Below, piece by piece: positions 16,881-27,713 of a stretch of 64,000 nucleotides of DNA (its first letter is position 1; every line of letters starts with the position of its first letter). The notes beneath the pieces are model-generated. The model was given only the letters and a program-made list of their open reading frames with translations. It was not told where the DNA came from and made no database searches. The stretch comes from Chitinophagaceae bacterium (GTDB lineage Bacteria; Bacteroidota; Bacteroidia; Chitinophagales; Chitinophagaceae), in the NCBI GenBank assembly GCA_019695015.1, contig JAIBAV010000113.1, forward strand, positions 17,169-81,168, written 5' to 3'. Made by a program: the position numbers and the translations under genes.

Positions 16881-18860
16881 ATGCTTATTAAGTGGAAAGT
16901 TCCCAAAACAATACAGTGGGTTATAAAATTATTTTTTATTTTTTTATTCATATTTACACTTTTCAGAATTTCTACATATATAGCTTTTAAACCAGACGAT
17001 ATTAAGCTAAATGATGTTTGGAGTTGCTTTGCAATGGGTTTAAGATTTGATATTCGCTGGATAAGCATTTTATTAATTCCAATTGTATTAATTAGTTTAA
17101 TACCTAATTTTTCTCCTTACAGCTCTACTACTACCAAACGGTTTTGGATAGTGTATTTGGCAATTTGTACTTTTTTACTAATGTTTTTCTTTGGTGCAGA
17201 TTATGGACATTTTTCTTATGTTAGTACAAGGCTAAATGCAAGTGCATTAAACTTTGCCGAAGATGCAAAAATTTCTTTTGAAATGCTTTGGGAGTCGTAT
17301 CCAATTTTTTGGATGATTTTGGCTTTAATTATATTGGCTTTTTTGTTTTATAAATTATATACTTTAACACACCAACGTATTGAGGCAAATAATATAACAA
17401 GCATAAACTACTTAAGAAGATGGTATTTGGTTATTTCACTTTTTTTAATATGGGGCATTTATGGTAGCATTAACAGCAAGCCTCTAAAGTGGAAAGATGC
17501 TTTTATATATAAAAATAATTTTAAGTCGTACTTAGCACTAAACCCTTTACAAAATTTTTTTACTACACTTCGTTTTAGAAAACCCGTAGCCGATGGTAAT
17601 CTTGTTCATAAATATTATAACGATATAGCTAATTTTTTACAATTTGATAGCTTAACAAAACAGCAAGCTAGTTTTAAAAGGTGGATATATCCACATAGCC
17701 ATGCATTAGAAAGCAAACCAAATGTGGTGTTGGTTATTTGCGAAAGTTTTAGTATGTATAAAAGTAGCATGAGTAATAATCCGCTAAATGCAACACCTTA
17801 TTTTAACACTTTAAGCAAACAAGGTATTTTTTTTAATAGATGTTTTACACCACATTTTGCAACAGCACGTGGCATTTTTGCAACACTTACAGGCATACCA
17901 GATGTACAATTATCAAAGTTTAGTAGTAGAAATGAAGAGAGCCTAAGCCAGCATACAATTATTAATAATTTTGATGACTATAATAAATTTTATTTTATTG
18001 GAGGCAGTAGTGAATTTAATAACTACAAAGGGTTATTAAAAAATATAAAAAATTTACAATTGTTTGAAGAAGGAAGTTATACCTCGCCAAAAGTAAATGT
18101 ATGGGGTATTAGCGATAAAGATTTATTTACTGAAAGTAACAACATTTTAGCAAAGCAAGAAAAGCCATTTTTTGCTATCATTCAAACTGCTGGCAACCAC
18201 AGGCCTTATACCATTCCAGAAAATGATAAAGAATTTAAAAGAAAAATTATTGATAAAGATACACTTCAGAAGTATGGATTTTTATCGGAAGAGGAATACA
18301 ATGCTTTTGCTTATATGGATTATTCAATAGAACATTTTATTAAAACTGCCACTAAGGAAAAATATTTTCAAAATACTATTTTTGTTTTTGTAGGAGATCA
18401 TGGAGTGGAAGGTAATGCTTCTGCAATGTATCCAAATGCATGGACAATAAACAGGCTTAGCGATGAGCATGTACCTCTATTATTTTTTGCACCACATTTG
18501 TTACAGCCTAAACAATATCAAAAAGTTGTTTCACAAATAGATGTATTACCAACTATTGCAGGTTTAGTATATCAACCTTATTTTAATACAACATTAGGCA
18601 GAGATATCTTAAAACCAGGTATAAAAAACAATGGAGCATTTATTATACATCACGATGAAGGAAAAATTGGCTGGCTAACAGACTCTTTCTACTTTGTAAA
18701 AAACATAAGATTTGAACAAGAAGAATTAATTCCTATTCAATCTAATATTGCAAACTGGTCACCCACACAAGAAACAGAGATAAAAAAGAAATATTCTGTT
18801 TTTACATCTGCTTTTTACGAAACAGCAAAATGGATGCTGATTAATAATAAACAGAAATAA
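16881..18860 (+). CDS. LTA synthase-family (sulfatase-fold) membrane transferase, copy 2
   Basis: A 659-residue paralog of the preceding gene, colinear with it along its whole length: five N-terminal membrane helices, then NVVLVICESFSMYKSSM, TARGIFATLTGIPDVQ, GNHRPYTIP and VGDHGVEGN. The metal ligands and the Thr in the nucleophile position are kept, so both copies look active. The ATG lies 2 bp after the stop of copy 1, indicating one transcript and probably translational coupling. The two have clearly diverged, especially in the helix region, suggesting an old duplication with different acceptors. The downstream metB-like gene is convergent. Confidence 0.88.
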   Translation: MLIKWKVPKTIQWVIKLFFIFLFIFTLFRISTYIAFKPDDIKLNDVWSCFAMGLRFDIRWISILLIPIVLISLIPNFSPYSSTTTKRFWIVYLAICTFLLMFFFGADYGHFSYVSTRLNASALNFAEDAKISFEMLWESYPIFWMILALIILAFLFYKLYTLTHQRIEANNITSINYLRRWYLVISLFLIWGIYGSINSKPLKWKDAFIYKNNFKSYLALNPLQNFFTTLRFRKPVADGNLVHKYYNDIANFLQFDSLTKQQASFKRWIYPHSHALESKPNVVLVICESFSMYKSSMSNNPLNATPYFNTLSKQGIFFNRCFTPHFATARGIFATLTGIPDVQLSKFSSRNEESLSQHTIINNFDDYNKFYFIGGSSEFNNYKGLLKNIKNLQLFEEGSYTSPKVNVWGISDKDLFTESNNILAKQEKPFFAIIQTAGNHRPYTIPENDKEFKRKIIDKDTLQKYGFLSEEEYNAFAYMDYSIEHFIKTATKEKYFQNTIFVFVGDHGVEGNASAMYPNAWTINRLSDEHVPLLFFAPHLLQPKQYQKVVSQIDVLPTIAGLVYQPYFNTTLGRDILKPGIKNNGAFIIHHDEGKIGWLTDSFYFVKNIRFEQEELIPIQSNIANWSPTQETEIKKKYSVFTSAFYETAKWMLINNKQK

Positions 18861-18868
18861 TTTATTAA

Positions 18869-20038
18869 CTATCCAATTGCTTTATCTAAATCGTTAATTA
18901 AATCATCTGCATCTTCAATACCAACACTTAATCTAATTAATCCATCAGATAAACCATTTTTAATTCTTTCTTCTCTTGGGATACTTGCATGTGTCATACT
19001 TGCAGGATGGTTAATTAAACTTTCTACACCTCCTAAACTTTCTGCTAATGAAAAAAGGTGTGTGCTGGATAAAACTCTTTTAGCCTCTTCTACACTTTCG
19101 TTTACTAATTCAAAACTTATCATTCCACCAAAACCATTCATTTGACTTTTAGCAATGCTATAGTTTTTATTATCTTCAAATCCTGGCCAATAAACTTGTT
19201 TAACCTTTGGATGCTTGCGTAACCAATGAGCAATTTTTTCTCCATTTTCACAATGGCGTTGCATGCGTAAATGCAAAGTTTTAATACCACGTAAAACCAA
19301 AAAACAATCTAAAGGACCAGGAACTGCACCACAACTTTTTTGTATAAAATACAAATCATCTCTCAGATGTTTATCATTCATTACAAGGCAGCCTTGTATA
19401 ACATCGCTATGTCCACTTAAATATTTTGTAGCACTGTGCATTACAATATCTGCTCCTAAGTTTAAAGGATTTTGTAAGTACGGTGATGCAAAAGTATTAT
19501 CTACACAAAGCAAGCAATTATTGGCTTTAGTAATAGCTGCTATTGCTGCAATATCTGTAATGTTCATTAATGGGTTAGTTGGCGTTTCTACCCAAACCAG
19601 TTTGGTTTTTGCTGAAATTGCTTTAGCTACATTATCTGCATTAGTAGTATCAATAAAAGTAAAAATGATTCCAAATTTTTCGAACACTTTTGTAAATAAT
19701 CTGTAAGTGCCACCATACATATCATTTGCAGCAATAACTTCATCGCCTGGCTGCAAAAGTTTTATAACTGCATCTGTTGCTGCAACGCCACTACTAAATG
19801 CCAAAGCATGGTTACCATTTTCTATTTTAGCAAATGCCTCTTCTAATGCAAAACGTGTAGGGTTTTGGCTTCTGGCATATTCGTAACCTTTATGGTTACC
19901 TGGAGATTCTTGAACAAATGTACTTGTTTGATATATAGGCACCATTACTGAGCCAGTACTTGGATCAGGTTCCATGCCAGCATGGATATATATTGTTGCT
20001 GGTTTAAATTTTTTATTGGTTGCGTTATTTGAACTCAT
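18869..20038 (-). CDS. Cystathionine gamma-synthase / PLP trans-sulfuration enzyme
   Basis: A 389-residue PLP enzyme of the Cys/Met metabolism family. Visible are ALAFSSGVAATDAVIKLL, the YGGTYRLF phosphate-binding region, VETPTNPLM, VDNTFASPYLQNPL and the PLP lysine in HSATKYLSGHSD. The C-terminal SLGGVESLINHPASMTH is typical of cystathionine gamma-synthase and gamma-lyase alike, so MetB and MetC/CGL-type functions cannot be separated by eye. With the B12-dependent methionine synthase module at 25006 it fits methionine/homocysteine metabolism, though they are not in one operon. Confidence 0.9.
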   Translation of the reverse strand: MSSNNATNKKFKPATIYIHAGMEPDPSTGSVMVPIYQTSTFVQESPGNHKGYEYARSQNPTRFALEEAFAKIENGNHALAFSSGVAATDAVIKLLQPGDEVIAANDMYGGTYRLFTKVFEKFGIIFTFIDTTNADNVAKAISAKTKLVWVETPTNPLMNITDIAAIAAITKANNCLLCVDNTFASPYLQNPLNLGADIVMHSATKYLSGHSDVIQGCLVMNDKHLRDDLYFIQKSCGAVPGPLDCFLVLRGIKTLHLRMQRHCENGEKIAHWLRKHPKVKQVYWPGFEDNKNYSIAKSQMNGFGGMISFELVNESVEEAKRVLSSTHLFSLAESLGGVESLINHPASMTHASIPREERIKNGLSDGLIRLSVGIEDADDLINDLDKAIG

Positions 20039-20070
20039 AATTTTTTATTTTTTTTAATTAATTATATTAA

Positions 20071-23000
20071 CTACATATTTCTTCTGTATTGGCCCCCTAC
20101 TTCGTACAAAGCACTTGTTATTTGCCCCAAGCTGCAATATTTTACAGTTTGCATTAACACATCAAATAAATTTTGATTGTTTACTGCTGCTGCTTTTAAT
20201 TGTTGCAATTCTTGTTGGCTTTTATGCTCATTACGTTTATGAAATGCCTGTAGGTTTTGAATTTGTTGTTCTTTTTCTTCTGTGGTACTACGAATTACTT
20301 CTGTAGGAGTAATGGTTGGGCTACCTTTTTTATTTAAGAAGGTATTTACCCCAATTAATGGAAGTTCTCCTGTATGTTTTTGCATTTCGTAGTGCATACT
20401 TTCTTCTTGTATTTTATTTCTTTGATACATTCTTTCCATTGCTCCTAAAACGCCACCTCGTTCTGTAATTTTATCAAATACAGTAAGTACAGCTTCTTCC
20501 ACCAAATCGGTTAATTCTTCTATTGCAAAACTACCCTGAATAAAATTTTCTGTTTTAGCACTGCCTAATTCTTTATTAATAATTAACTGTATAGCCATTG
20601 CTCTTCTTACACTTTCTTCTGTTGGTGTAGTAATTGCCTCATCATAAGCATTAGTGTGTAATGAATTGCAATTATCATAAATAGCATACAATGCTTGCAA
20701 GGTGGTTCTTATATCGTTAAAATCTATTTCTTGAGCATGCAAACTTCTACCACTTGTTTGAATATGATATTTCAACATTTGGCTGCGTTTATTTGCTTTG
20801 TATTTGTACTTCATTGCTTTAGCCCAAATACGTCTTGCAACCCTGCCAATTACACTGTATTCTGCATCCATACCATTGCTGAAGAAGAAAGAAAGGTTAG
20901 GTGCAAAATCGTCTATATTCATTCCTCTGCTTAAATAATATTCTACATAGGTAAAACCATTTGCCAATGTAAAAGCTAATTGTGTAATAGGGTTTGCACC
21001 AGCTTCGGCAATATGGTAACCACTGATAGAAACACTATAAAAATTTCTTACATTTTGTTGTATAAAATATTCTTGTACATCTCCCATTAATTTTAATGCA
21101 AACTCTGTAGAAAAAATACAAGTATTTTGAGCCTGGTCTTCTTTTAAAATATCTGCCTGTACTGTACCACGAACACTTTGTAAAGCTTTTGCTTTAAGTT
21201 GTTCATATATTTCTTTAGGCAATACCTCTTCTCCGCTTAAACCTAATAATTTTAAACCTAAACCATTATTGCCTTCTGGCAAACGTTCTGGCGATGATGG
21301 GTTGTAATAAAGAGGTGCATTTGAGGTAATGTATTTTTCTTTACTAATTTTTTCAACGGTTGCCCATAAATTATTTTGTTCTATATATTTCTCACATTCC
21401 TGATCAATTGCAGCATTCATGAAAAATGCAAGAATGATAGGAGCTGGACCATTAATGGTCATTGATACAGAAGTTTTAGGATGACATAAATCAAAACCGC
21501 TGTATAATTTTTTAGCATCATCTACAGTAGCAATGCTTACGCCACTGTTACCAATTTTTCCATAAATATCTGGGCGATGAGTTGGGTCTTCTCCGTATAA
21601 AGTAACACTATCAAAAGCAGTACTTAAACGATGTGCTGGCTGCCCAATACTTACATAATGAAAACGTTTATTGGTTCTTTCAGGTCCGCCTTCTCCTGCA
21701 AACATTCTAGTAGGGTCTTCACCTTCTCTTTTTAAAGGAAATACACCCGATGTAAATGGAAAACTTCCAGGAAAATTTTCCTGACATTGCCATTTTAATA
21801 AGTCTCCCCAATCTTTATATTTTGGTAAAACAACTTTAGGTATTCTTGTGCCGGATAAGCTAGTTGTAAACATTTCTTGCTGAATAACTTTATCTCTTAC
21901 TTTATATTCATAAAAATCTTTACTATAAGCTGTTTTCTTTTCCTCCCAATTATGAATTAATTTTTTTGCTACAGGTGTAAGCTGTTCGGTATAAAAATTT
22001 ATTTGTTGTTGTAACTGTTCTAGCAAAGCAGTATCGGTGGTGGTTTTTAAAATTTCTAAACTGCCCTGTAGTTTATATAATTTAGTTGCAAGCAAGCATT
22101 GGTCTATAGCTAATTGGTTATAGTCTCTAATAGAGGAGGATATTTCACTTAAATATCTCACTCTTTTTGCTGGTATTACAGCATCGGTAACTTTTGCTGT
22201 TGCTTGATGGGTGAATATGCCAAACCTTATGTTGGTTTTGGTTTCTATTACTTGTAATAATTTATCAAAAAGATGGTTTACACCCTCGTCGTTAAACTTA
22301 CTTGCTATGGTGCCTATAACAGGCACATCTTCATTTTTTGCAGTAAAAAGCTTATGGTTTCTTTTGTATTGTTTACATACATCTTGATATGCATCTAAAG
22401 CACCAGCTTTGTCAAATTTATTAATACAAACTACATCGGCATAATCTAGCATGTTTATTTTTTCTAGTTGCGATGCTGCACCATATTCTGGGGTCATTAC
22501 ATACATGCTTATATCACAATAATCTAAAATACTTGCATCGCTTTGTCCTACACCTGCACTTTCTAAAATAATAAAATCGTAGTTGGCCTTTTTGCAAATT
22601 TCTATAGCATCTTTTACATAAGCACTTAAAGCAGTATTGTCATCTCTGGTAGCAAGGCTACGCATATAAGCTCTTGGATGTGATATTGCATTCATTCTAA
22701 TTCTGTCGCCTAATAATGCACCACCTGTTTTTTTCTTGCTGGGGTCAACCGAAATAACAGCAATGGTTTTATCGGTAAAAGTGTGTAAAAATCGTCTAAC
22801 TATTTCATCGGTTACTGAGCTTTTTCCTGCACCACCTGTACCTGTAATTCCTAAAACTGCTGCTTGATGTTTATTTGCTGTAGCAAGTTGTTTTACCAAA
22901 TCTTTATAATCATTACCGTTCTCTGCAAGTGTAATAGCTCGAGCAACTTTTCTTACATCTTTCACTTCGTCTAAAGGTAGCTTTCCATTCCAATTATGTG

Positions 23001-23436
23001 TAATTAAGCTGGTTAGTTTTAAGGTGTTAATTACGTCTTCAATCATTCCTTCAAGGCCCATGTGTCTGCCATCGTCGGGGGTATAAATTTTTGTAATTCC
23101 ATAATCATGCAATTCTCTTACTTCATCTGGTAAAATGGTTCCGCCACCACCACCAAAAATTTTGATATGCCCACAACTATTTTCCTCTAACAAATCTTTC
23201 ATGTATTTAAAAAACTCTACATGCCCACCTTGGTACGATGTGATAGCAATACCATGAGCATCTTCCTCAATAGCACATTCTACAATTTCTTTTACACTTC
23301 TGTTATGCCCTAAATGAATAATTTCTGCCCCTTTGCTTTGCATTATTCTACGCATAATATTTATTGCAGCATCATGTCCATCAAATAAACTTGCAGCAGT
23401 TACAATACGAACTTTGTTTTGCATTACACTATCCAT
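20071..23436 (-). CDS. icmF: Fused isobutyryl-CoA mutase IcmF
   Basis: A 1121-residue adenosylcobalamin enzyme that interconverts isobutyryl-CoA and n-butyryl-CoA (or related acyl-CoAs). Domain order is the IcmF order. A B12-binding domain spans about residues 8-140 ([13 protein letters not shown] with the cobalt-ligand His at 21). A MeaB-like GTPase chaperone covers about 190-420 (GTGGAGKSS at 198-206, [17 protein letters not shown]). The mutase barrel runs from about 540 ([24 protein letters not shown]). All parts are intact. ATG 23424 (MQNKVRIV) is an alternative start 4 codons in. Upstream is a TAATTTTG promoter box. No cobalamin riboswitch was recognised. Confidence 0.93.
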   Translation of the reverse strand: MDSVMQNKVRIVTAASLFDGHDAAINIMRRIMQSKGAEIIHLGHNRSVKEIVECAIEEDAHGIAITSYQGGHVEFFKYMKDLLEENSCGHIKIFGGGGGTILPDEVRELHDYGITKIYTPDDGRHMGLEGMIEDVINTLKLTSLITHNWNGKLPLDEVKDVRKVARAITLAENGNDYKDLVKQLATANKHQAAVLGITGTGGAGKSSVTDEIVRRFLHTFTDKTIAVISVDPSKKKTGGALLGDRIRMNAISHPRAYMRSLATRDDNTALSAYVKDAIEICKKANYDFIILESAGVGQSDASILDYCDISMYVMTPEYGAASQLEKINMLDYADVVCINKFDKAGALDAYQDVCKQYKRNHKLFTAKNEDVPVIGTIASKFNDEGVNHLFDKLLQVIETKTNIRFGIFTHQATAKVTDAVIPAKRVRYLSEISSSIRDYNQLAIDQCLLATKLYKLQGSLEILKTTTDTALLEQLQQQINFYTEQLTPVAKKLIHNWEEKKTAYSKDFYEYKVRDKVIQQEMFTTSLSGTRIPKVVLPKYKDWGDLLKWQCQENFPGSFPFTSGVFPLKREGEDPTRMFAGEGGPERTNKRFHYVSIGQPAHRLSTAFDSVTLYGEDPTHRPDIYGKIGNSGVSIATVDDAKKLYSGFDLCHPKTSVSMTINGPAPIILAFFMNAAIDQECEKYIEQNNLWATVEKISKEKYITSNAPLYYNPSSPERLPEGNNGLGLKLLGLSGEEVLPKEIYEQLKAKALQSVRGTVQADILKEDQAQNTCIFSTEFALKLMGDVQEYFIQQNVRNFYSVSISGYHIAEAGANPITQLAFTLANGFTYVEYYLSRGMNIDDFAPNLSFFFSNGMDAEYSVIGRVARRIWAKAMKYKYKANKRSQMLKYHIQTSGRSLHAQEIDFNDIRTTLQALYAIYDNCNSLHTNAYDEAITTPTEESVRRAMAIQLIINKELGSAKTENFIQGSFAIEELTDLVEEAVLTVFDKITERGGVLGAMERMYQRNKIQEESMHYEMQKHTGELPLIGVNTFLNKKGSPTITPTEVIRSTTEEKEQQIQNLQAFHKRNEHKSQQELQQLKAAAVNNQNLFDVLMQTVKYCSLGQITSALYEVGGQYRRNM

Positions 23437-23456
23437 AGATTACATATTAAAAACGG

Positions 23457-23464
23457 CAAAATTA
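23457..23464 (-). promoter_or_regulatory. -7 promoter box for icmF
   Basis: TAATTTTG on the minus strand, fitting TAnnTTTG, 20 bp upstream of ATG 23436. A -33 element was not clear. Confidence 0.4.
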
Positions 23465-23588
23465 GGCTTTTACGAGTAAAGGATAACGCTTGTTAGTTTT
23501 ACAAACTATGTTTAAATAAACATTGGGTTATAATTAAGAGCAGTTCAAAGTTATAAAAGCCAAATCATATTGTTTGTATATAAAGTAT

Positions 23589-24001
23589 TGTCATTCAGAG
23601 CTTGCGAGGAATCTTTAATTCTCTGTCATTCCGAGTTTACGAGGAATCTATCTGTTCTTTGTTGTTGCTATTCAGTAGATCCTTCGCTACGCTCAGGATG
23701 ACAAAAGAGGGGAATAGGATGACAAGAAAGGGTTTGTCATTCCGAGCTTGCGAGGAATCTATCTGTTCTTAACCTTTAGATCCTTCGCTTCGCTCAGGAT
23801 GACAAGAAAGTATATATTGTCATTCCGAGCTTGCGAGGAATCTCTCTATATTAAACCTTTAGATGCTTCGTTGCCTCAGCATGACAGCAAGTGTATATTG
23901 TTATCTTAAACGAAGTAAAATAAAAATGCTTGTCATTCCGAGTTTACGAGGAATCTCTATGTTCTTAACCTTTAGATCCTTCGCTTACGCTCAGGATGAC
24001 A
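23589..24001. repeat. Array of 70-80 bp imperfect inverted-repeat elements (four full, one half copy)
   Basis: Four elements lie in direct orientation at 23624-23703, 23735-23804, 23818-23886 and 23931-24001, with a left-half copy at 23589-23616. Each opens with TGTCATTCCGAGYTTRCGAG, continues GAATCT, and closes with AGATCCTTCGCT then CGCTCAGGATGACA. The closing arm is a near reverse complement of the opening arm, so each element can form a hairpin about 26 bp long with a short variable loop. Copies differ by point changes and loop length (the third has TCAGCATGACA). This is the style of non-autonomous intergenic palindromic repeats found dispersed in Bacteroidota genomes. No gene is seen in 23437-24063. 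Confidence 0.9.
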
Positions 24002-24141
24002 AAAAAGGGAATAGGATGACAAAAAATGAAAAAAAAAAAATTGAAACTCATTAGATCCAAAGAATGATACTACAACTTAAATATCAAAAACTTTGTGTAG
24101 AGCCAATAAATGCTTATTTTTCAATCTCAAAAATGTACTAT

Positions 24142-24870
24142 ATGGTAACTTTAGCTTTTTATAATTTAAAAGGAGGAGTTGGAAAAACTGCTTCTGCTGT
24201 AAACTTTGCATATTTAGCAGCAGCCAATGGGTTAAAAACTTTAGTTTGGGATTTAGACCCTCAAGGGTCTTCTTCTTTTTATTTTCATGTTAAGAATGTG
24301 AAGAATGAAAGCAAGAAAATTTTTGCCAGCGAAATGGATATTAAAGAAAGTATTCAAGATTCTACTTTTGAAAATTTATGGGTTATACCAGCCGATATAT
24401 CTGCAAGAAATGCAGATATTATCTTTAATCAGAGCAGAAGAAAATTAAAAAGTATTGTACAAGGGTTAAAGCAATTTGATTTAGTTATTTTAGATTGCCC
24501 ACCAGGTATTTCTATTTTGCACGATAATGTTTTTGGTGCAGCAGATTGGGTGTTAATGCCTAATATTCCTACTGTTTTATCCATTCGTTCTTACGAAACT
24601 ATTATTCAATATTTTAAAGAAAATGATATTGATAAAGCAAAAATTAAATGCTTTTTTAGTATGGTTGACCATAGAAAAAATCTTCATCAAGAAACCATAC
24701 AAGCATTTTATAATAATAAATTATTCTTTAAAAACTATATACCCTATTTAAGCGATATTGAAAAAATGGGTGTACATATTCAACCCTTATTTGAGTTTGC
24801 CAATAGTAGCTATGCTGCCCTTTGTTATAGAGAGTTATGGAAAGAAATTAGTAAATATTGTATTGGCTAA
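24142..24870 (+). CDS. Orphan ParA/MinD-family ATPase
   Basis: A 242-residue protein from ATG 24142 (MVTLAFYNLKGGVGKTAS). The deviant Walker A KGGVGKTA with its signature lysine, LVWDLDPQGSSSF (Walker A'/switch I) and LVILDCPPGIS (Walker B) identify a ParA-type ATPase of partition and positioning systems. The frame can be extended 26 codons upstream, but that stretch enters the repeat-array flank and lacks family character. No ParB-like gene or obvious cargo gene is adjacent, and the neighbours are the repeat array and metH. It may position an unknown cargo rather than segregate DNA. Confidence 0.85.
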   Translation: MVTLAFYNLKGGVGKTASAVNFAYLAAANGLKTLVWDLDPQGSSSFYFHVKNVKNESKKIFASEMDIKESIQDSTFENLWVIPADISARNADIIFNQSRRKLKSIVQGLKQFDLVILDCPPGISILHDNVFGAADWVLMPNIPTVLSIRSYETIIQYFKENDIDKAKIKCFFSMVDHRKNLHQETIQAFYNNKLFFKNYIPYLSDIEKMGVHIQPLFEFANSSYAALCYRELWKEISKYCIG

Positions 24871-25005
24871 TGTAAAATTTACAGGCTTTATTTTTTAGTA
24901 ATTATGGAGGATACAATGGTGTTGTTTTTATTGTTTCTTATTTAGAAAAGAAATCAGTAAAGCATACGTTACATTTGCGTCTTCAAGAAATTTATTGAGC
25001 AATTT

Positions 25006-27690
25006 ATGAGTACTGCAATTAAACCTTTTTTAAGATTAAGTGGATTAGAGCCTTTAATTATTAGGCCAGAAACAAATTTTGTAAATGTAGGAGAAAGAAC
25101 CAATGTTACAGGCTCTAAAAAATTTGCTCGTCTTATTAAAGAAAATAAATACGAGGAAGCATTATCTGTAGCACGCCAACAAGTAGAAAATGGAGCACAG
25201 GTTTTAGATGTAAATATGGATGATGCTTTATTGGAAGGTGTACAAGCAATGACTACTTTTTTAAACTTATTGCAAAGCGAACCAGACATTGCCAAAATAC
25301 CCATAATGATAGACTCTTCTAAATTTGAAATAATTGAAGCAGGCCTAAAATGTGTGCAAGGAAAATGTATTGTGAATTCTATTTCAATGAAAGAAGGAGT
25401 TGAAAAGTTTATAGAACAAGCAATTGTTTGTAAAGATTATGGTGCATCTGTAATTGTAATGGCTTTTGATGAAAAAGGACAGGCAGATACTTTAGAACGC
25501 CGAATTAGTATATCGGAAAAAGCATATAAAATTTTAACGGAGCAAGTAGGCTTTGACCCTCAAGATATAATTTTTGACTTAAATGTTTTTGCTATTGCAA
25601 CAGGCTTAGAGGAGCATAATAACTACGGAGTTGATTTTATAGAAGCTACTAGAGTTATAAAACAAAAATATCCATTAGTTAAAATTAGTGGAGGCATTAG
25701 TAACCTTTCTTTTTCTTTTAGAGGTAATGAACCTGTAAGAGAAGCTATGCACTCGGTATTTTTATACCATGCTATTAAAGTTGGTATGGATATGGGCATT
25801 GTAAATGCTGGGCAATTAGTTGTATATGATGAAATAGACCCACAATTAAGAAAACTTTGTGAAGATGTAATTTTAAACAGAAATAATAGTAATAATGAAG
25901 CAACAGACAAGTTAATTGTATTTGCAGAAAATGTAAAAGCTAAAGATAAAACAGAAGTAAAAGATGAAGCTTGGCGTAACGAATCTGTTGAAAAAAGATT
26001 AGCACATGCTTTGGTAAATGGCATAACAAATTATATTGATGCAGATACAATAGAAGCCTTAGAGAAATATGATAAGCCCTTAGATGTAATTGAGGGGCCA
26101 CTAATGGATGGAATGAATATAGTTGGCGACTTATTTGGTGCAGGTAAAATGTTTTTACCTCAGGTTGTAAAATCTGCAAGGGTAATGAAAAAATCTGTAG
26201 CCATTATTACTCCTATTATTGAACAGCAAAAATTAAACAACCCCAATGAGGTTAAACAAAGTGTTGCAAAAATTTTATTAGCAACCGTTAAAGGCGATGT
26301 ACATGATATTGGTAAAAACATTGTAGGGGTTGTGTTAGGATGCAATGGGTATGAAATTATTGATTTAGGCGTAATGGTACCAGCTGATAAAATTTTAGAA
26401 GCCGCTGTTAAAGAAAACGTAGATATAATAGGTGTTAGTGGATTAATTACCCCATCGTTAGATGAAATGGTTCACATTGGTAAAGAAATGAAGCGTAGGG
26501 GCATGAAACAACCATTACTAATTGGTGGTGCCACTACATCAAGAATACATACTGCGGTAAAAATTGCCCCTGAATATGATAATGGAGTAGTTCATGTTTT
26601 AGATGCAAGCCGTAGTGTTACTGTTGCAGGAACTCTTTTAAATAAAGACAATAAACAAGAATTTATTAATGATACTAAAGAAGAGTATATTAAAATAAAA
26701 GAAAATTTTGATAATAAAAAAACAGTAAAACAATATATAAGCTACCAAGATGCATTGAATAATAAAGTTAATATTGACTGGGAAAATTATAAGCCTGTTA
26801 AACCAAGCTTTACAGGAGTTAAAGTTTTTGAACATATAGATTTGAATGAACTTAGGAGCTACATAGATTGGAAACCATATTTTATTGCATGGGAAATGCA
26901 TGGCAATTTTCCAGCAATACTTACCGATGAAGTGGTAGGTAAAGAGGCAACAAAATTATTTAATGATGCTAATGCTTTACTTGATACTATTATTAACGAA
27001 AAATGGTTAACAGCAAAAGCAGTAATTGGCTTTTGGGAAGCTGAAAGTAATAAGGACGAAGTGATATTGCCTACACAAAATATTACCTTACAGTTTTTAA
27101 GGCAACAAATTAAAAAAGCAAAAAGCCAACCCAATATTTCATTAGCAGATTTTATTAAACCTGCCAATAGTAATAAAGAAGTAAAAGATTATATTGGTGC
27201 TTTTGCTGTAACTATACACGGTATTGAACCTCATATAAAAGCATTTATAGATAATTACGACGATTATAATAAAATTAGCTTACAGGCATTAGCAGATAGG
27301 CTTGCAGAATCTTTAGCAGAATATTTACATGAAAAAGTAAGAAAAGAATTTTGGGGTTATGTTAAAGAAGAAAGTTTAACTAACGAAGATTTAATTAAAG
27401 AAAAATACCAAGGTATTCGTCCAGCACCTGGTTACCCTGCATGCCCAGATCATACAGAAAAAAATAAATTATTTAGCTTATTAAATGCTACAGAAAATAC
27501 AGGTATTGTACTTACTGAGCATTTTGCCATGTATCCTGCAAGCAGTGTATGTGGTTGGTACTTTAGTAACCCACAAAGCCAATATTATGGTGTAGGCAAA
27601 ATTCAACAAGATCAGTTTGAAGATTATGTACAGAGAAAAAAAATGCCTAAAGAAGAATTAGAAAGATGGTTAAGCTCTAATTTAGAATAA
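25006..27690 (+). CDS. metH: B12-dependent methionine synthase lacking the homocysteine domain
   Basis: An 894-residue protein matching the C-terminal three quarters of MetH. It has a pterin-binding barrel ([17 protein letters not shown] at residue about 24, then [11 protein letters not shown]), a cobalamin cap ([20 protein letters not shown]) and a B12 domain with the cobalt-ligand [11 protein letters not shown] and GVSGLITPS. It ends with a SAM-dependent reactivation domain ([15 protein letters not shown]). Full MetH is about 1200 residues. The roughly 330-residue zinc homocysteine-binding module is missing, and the 135 bp upstream does not encode it. Split MetH is known in Bacteroidota; the partner must be elsewhere. 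No riboswitch was recognised upstream. Confidence 0.93.
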   Translation: MSTAIKPFLRLSGLEPLIIRPETNFVNVGERTNVTGSKKFARLIKENKYEEALSVARQQVENGAQVLDVNMDDALLEGVQAMTTFLNLLQSEPDIAKIPIMIDSSKFEIIEAGLKCVQGKCIVNSISMKEGVEKFIEQAIVCKDYGASVIVMAFDEKGQADTLERRISISEKAYKILTEQVGFDPQDIIFDLNVFAIATGLEEHNNYGVDFIEATRVIKQKYPLVKISGGISNLSFSFRGNEPVREAMHSVFLYHAIKVGMDMGIVNAGQLVVYDEIDPQLRKLCEDVILNRNNSNNEATDKLIVFAENVKAKDKTEVKDEAWRNESVEKRLAHALVNGITNYIDADTIEALEKYDKPLDVIEGPLMDGMNIVGDLFGAGKMFLPQVVKSARVMKKSVAIITPIIEQQKLNNPNEVKQSVAKILLATVKGDVHDIGKNIVGVVLGCNGYEIIDLGVMVPADKILEAAVKENVDIIGVSGLITPSLDEMVHIGKEMKRRGMKQPLLIGGATTSRIHTAVKIAPEYDNGVVHVLDASRSVTVAGTLLNKDNKQEFINDTKEEYIKIKENFDNKKTVKQYISYQDALNNKVNIDWENYKPVKPSFTGVKVFEHIDLNELRSYIDWKPYFIAWEMHGNFPAILTDEVVGKEATKLFNDANALLDTIINEKWLTAKAVIGFWEAESNKDEVILPTQNITLQFLRQQIKKAKSQPNISLADFIKPANSNKEVKDYIGAFAVTIHGIEPHIKAFIDNYDDYNKISLQALADRLAESLAEYLHEKVRKEFWGYVKEESLTNEDLIKEKYQGIRPAPGYPACPDHTEKNKLFSLLNATENTGIVLTEHFAMYPASSVCGWYFSNPQSQYYGVGKIQQDQFEDYVQRKKMPKEELERWLSSNLE

Positions 27691-27713
27691 ACCATTTTTA
27701 ACTTAAAAATATT

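Noticed and set aside
23589..24001. CRISPR array
   Set aside because: Repeats are directly oriented, but units are imperfect inverted repeats with variable arms and almost no unique spacers, and no cas genes are present.
24871..25005. Cobalamin or SAM riboswitch upstream of the MetH module
   Set aside because: The 135 bp show no conserved B12-box or SAM-aptamer elements that I could recognise.
27691..27713. Terminator between metH and the TIGR02757 gene (AAATATTTTAATATTT palindrome nearby)
   Set aside because: The palindrome is pure A/T and would form a very weak stem; not strong enough to call.
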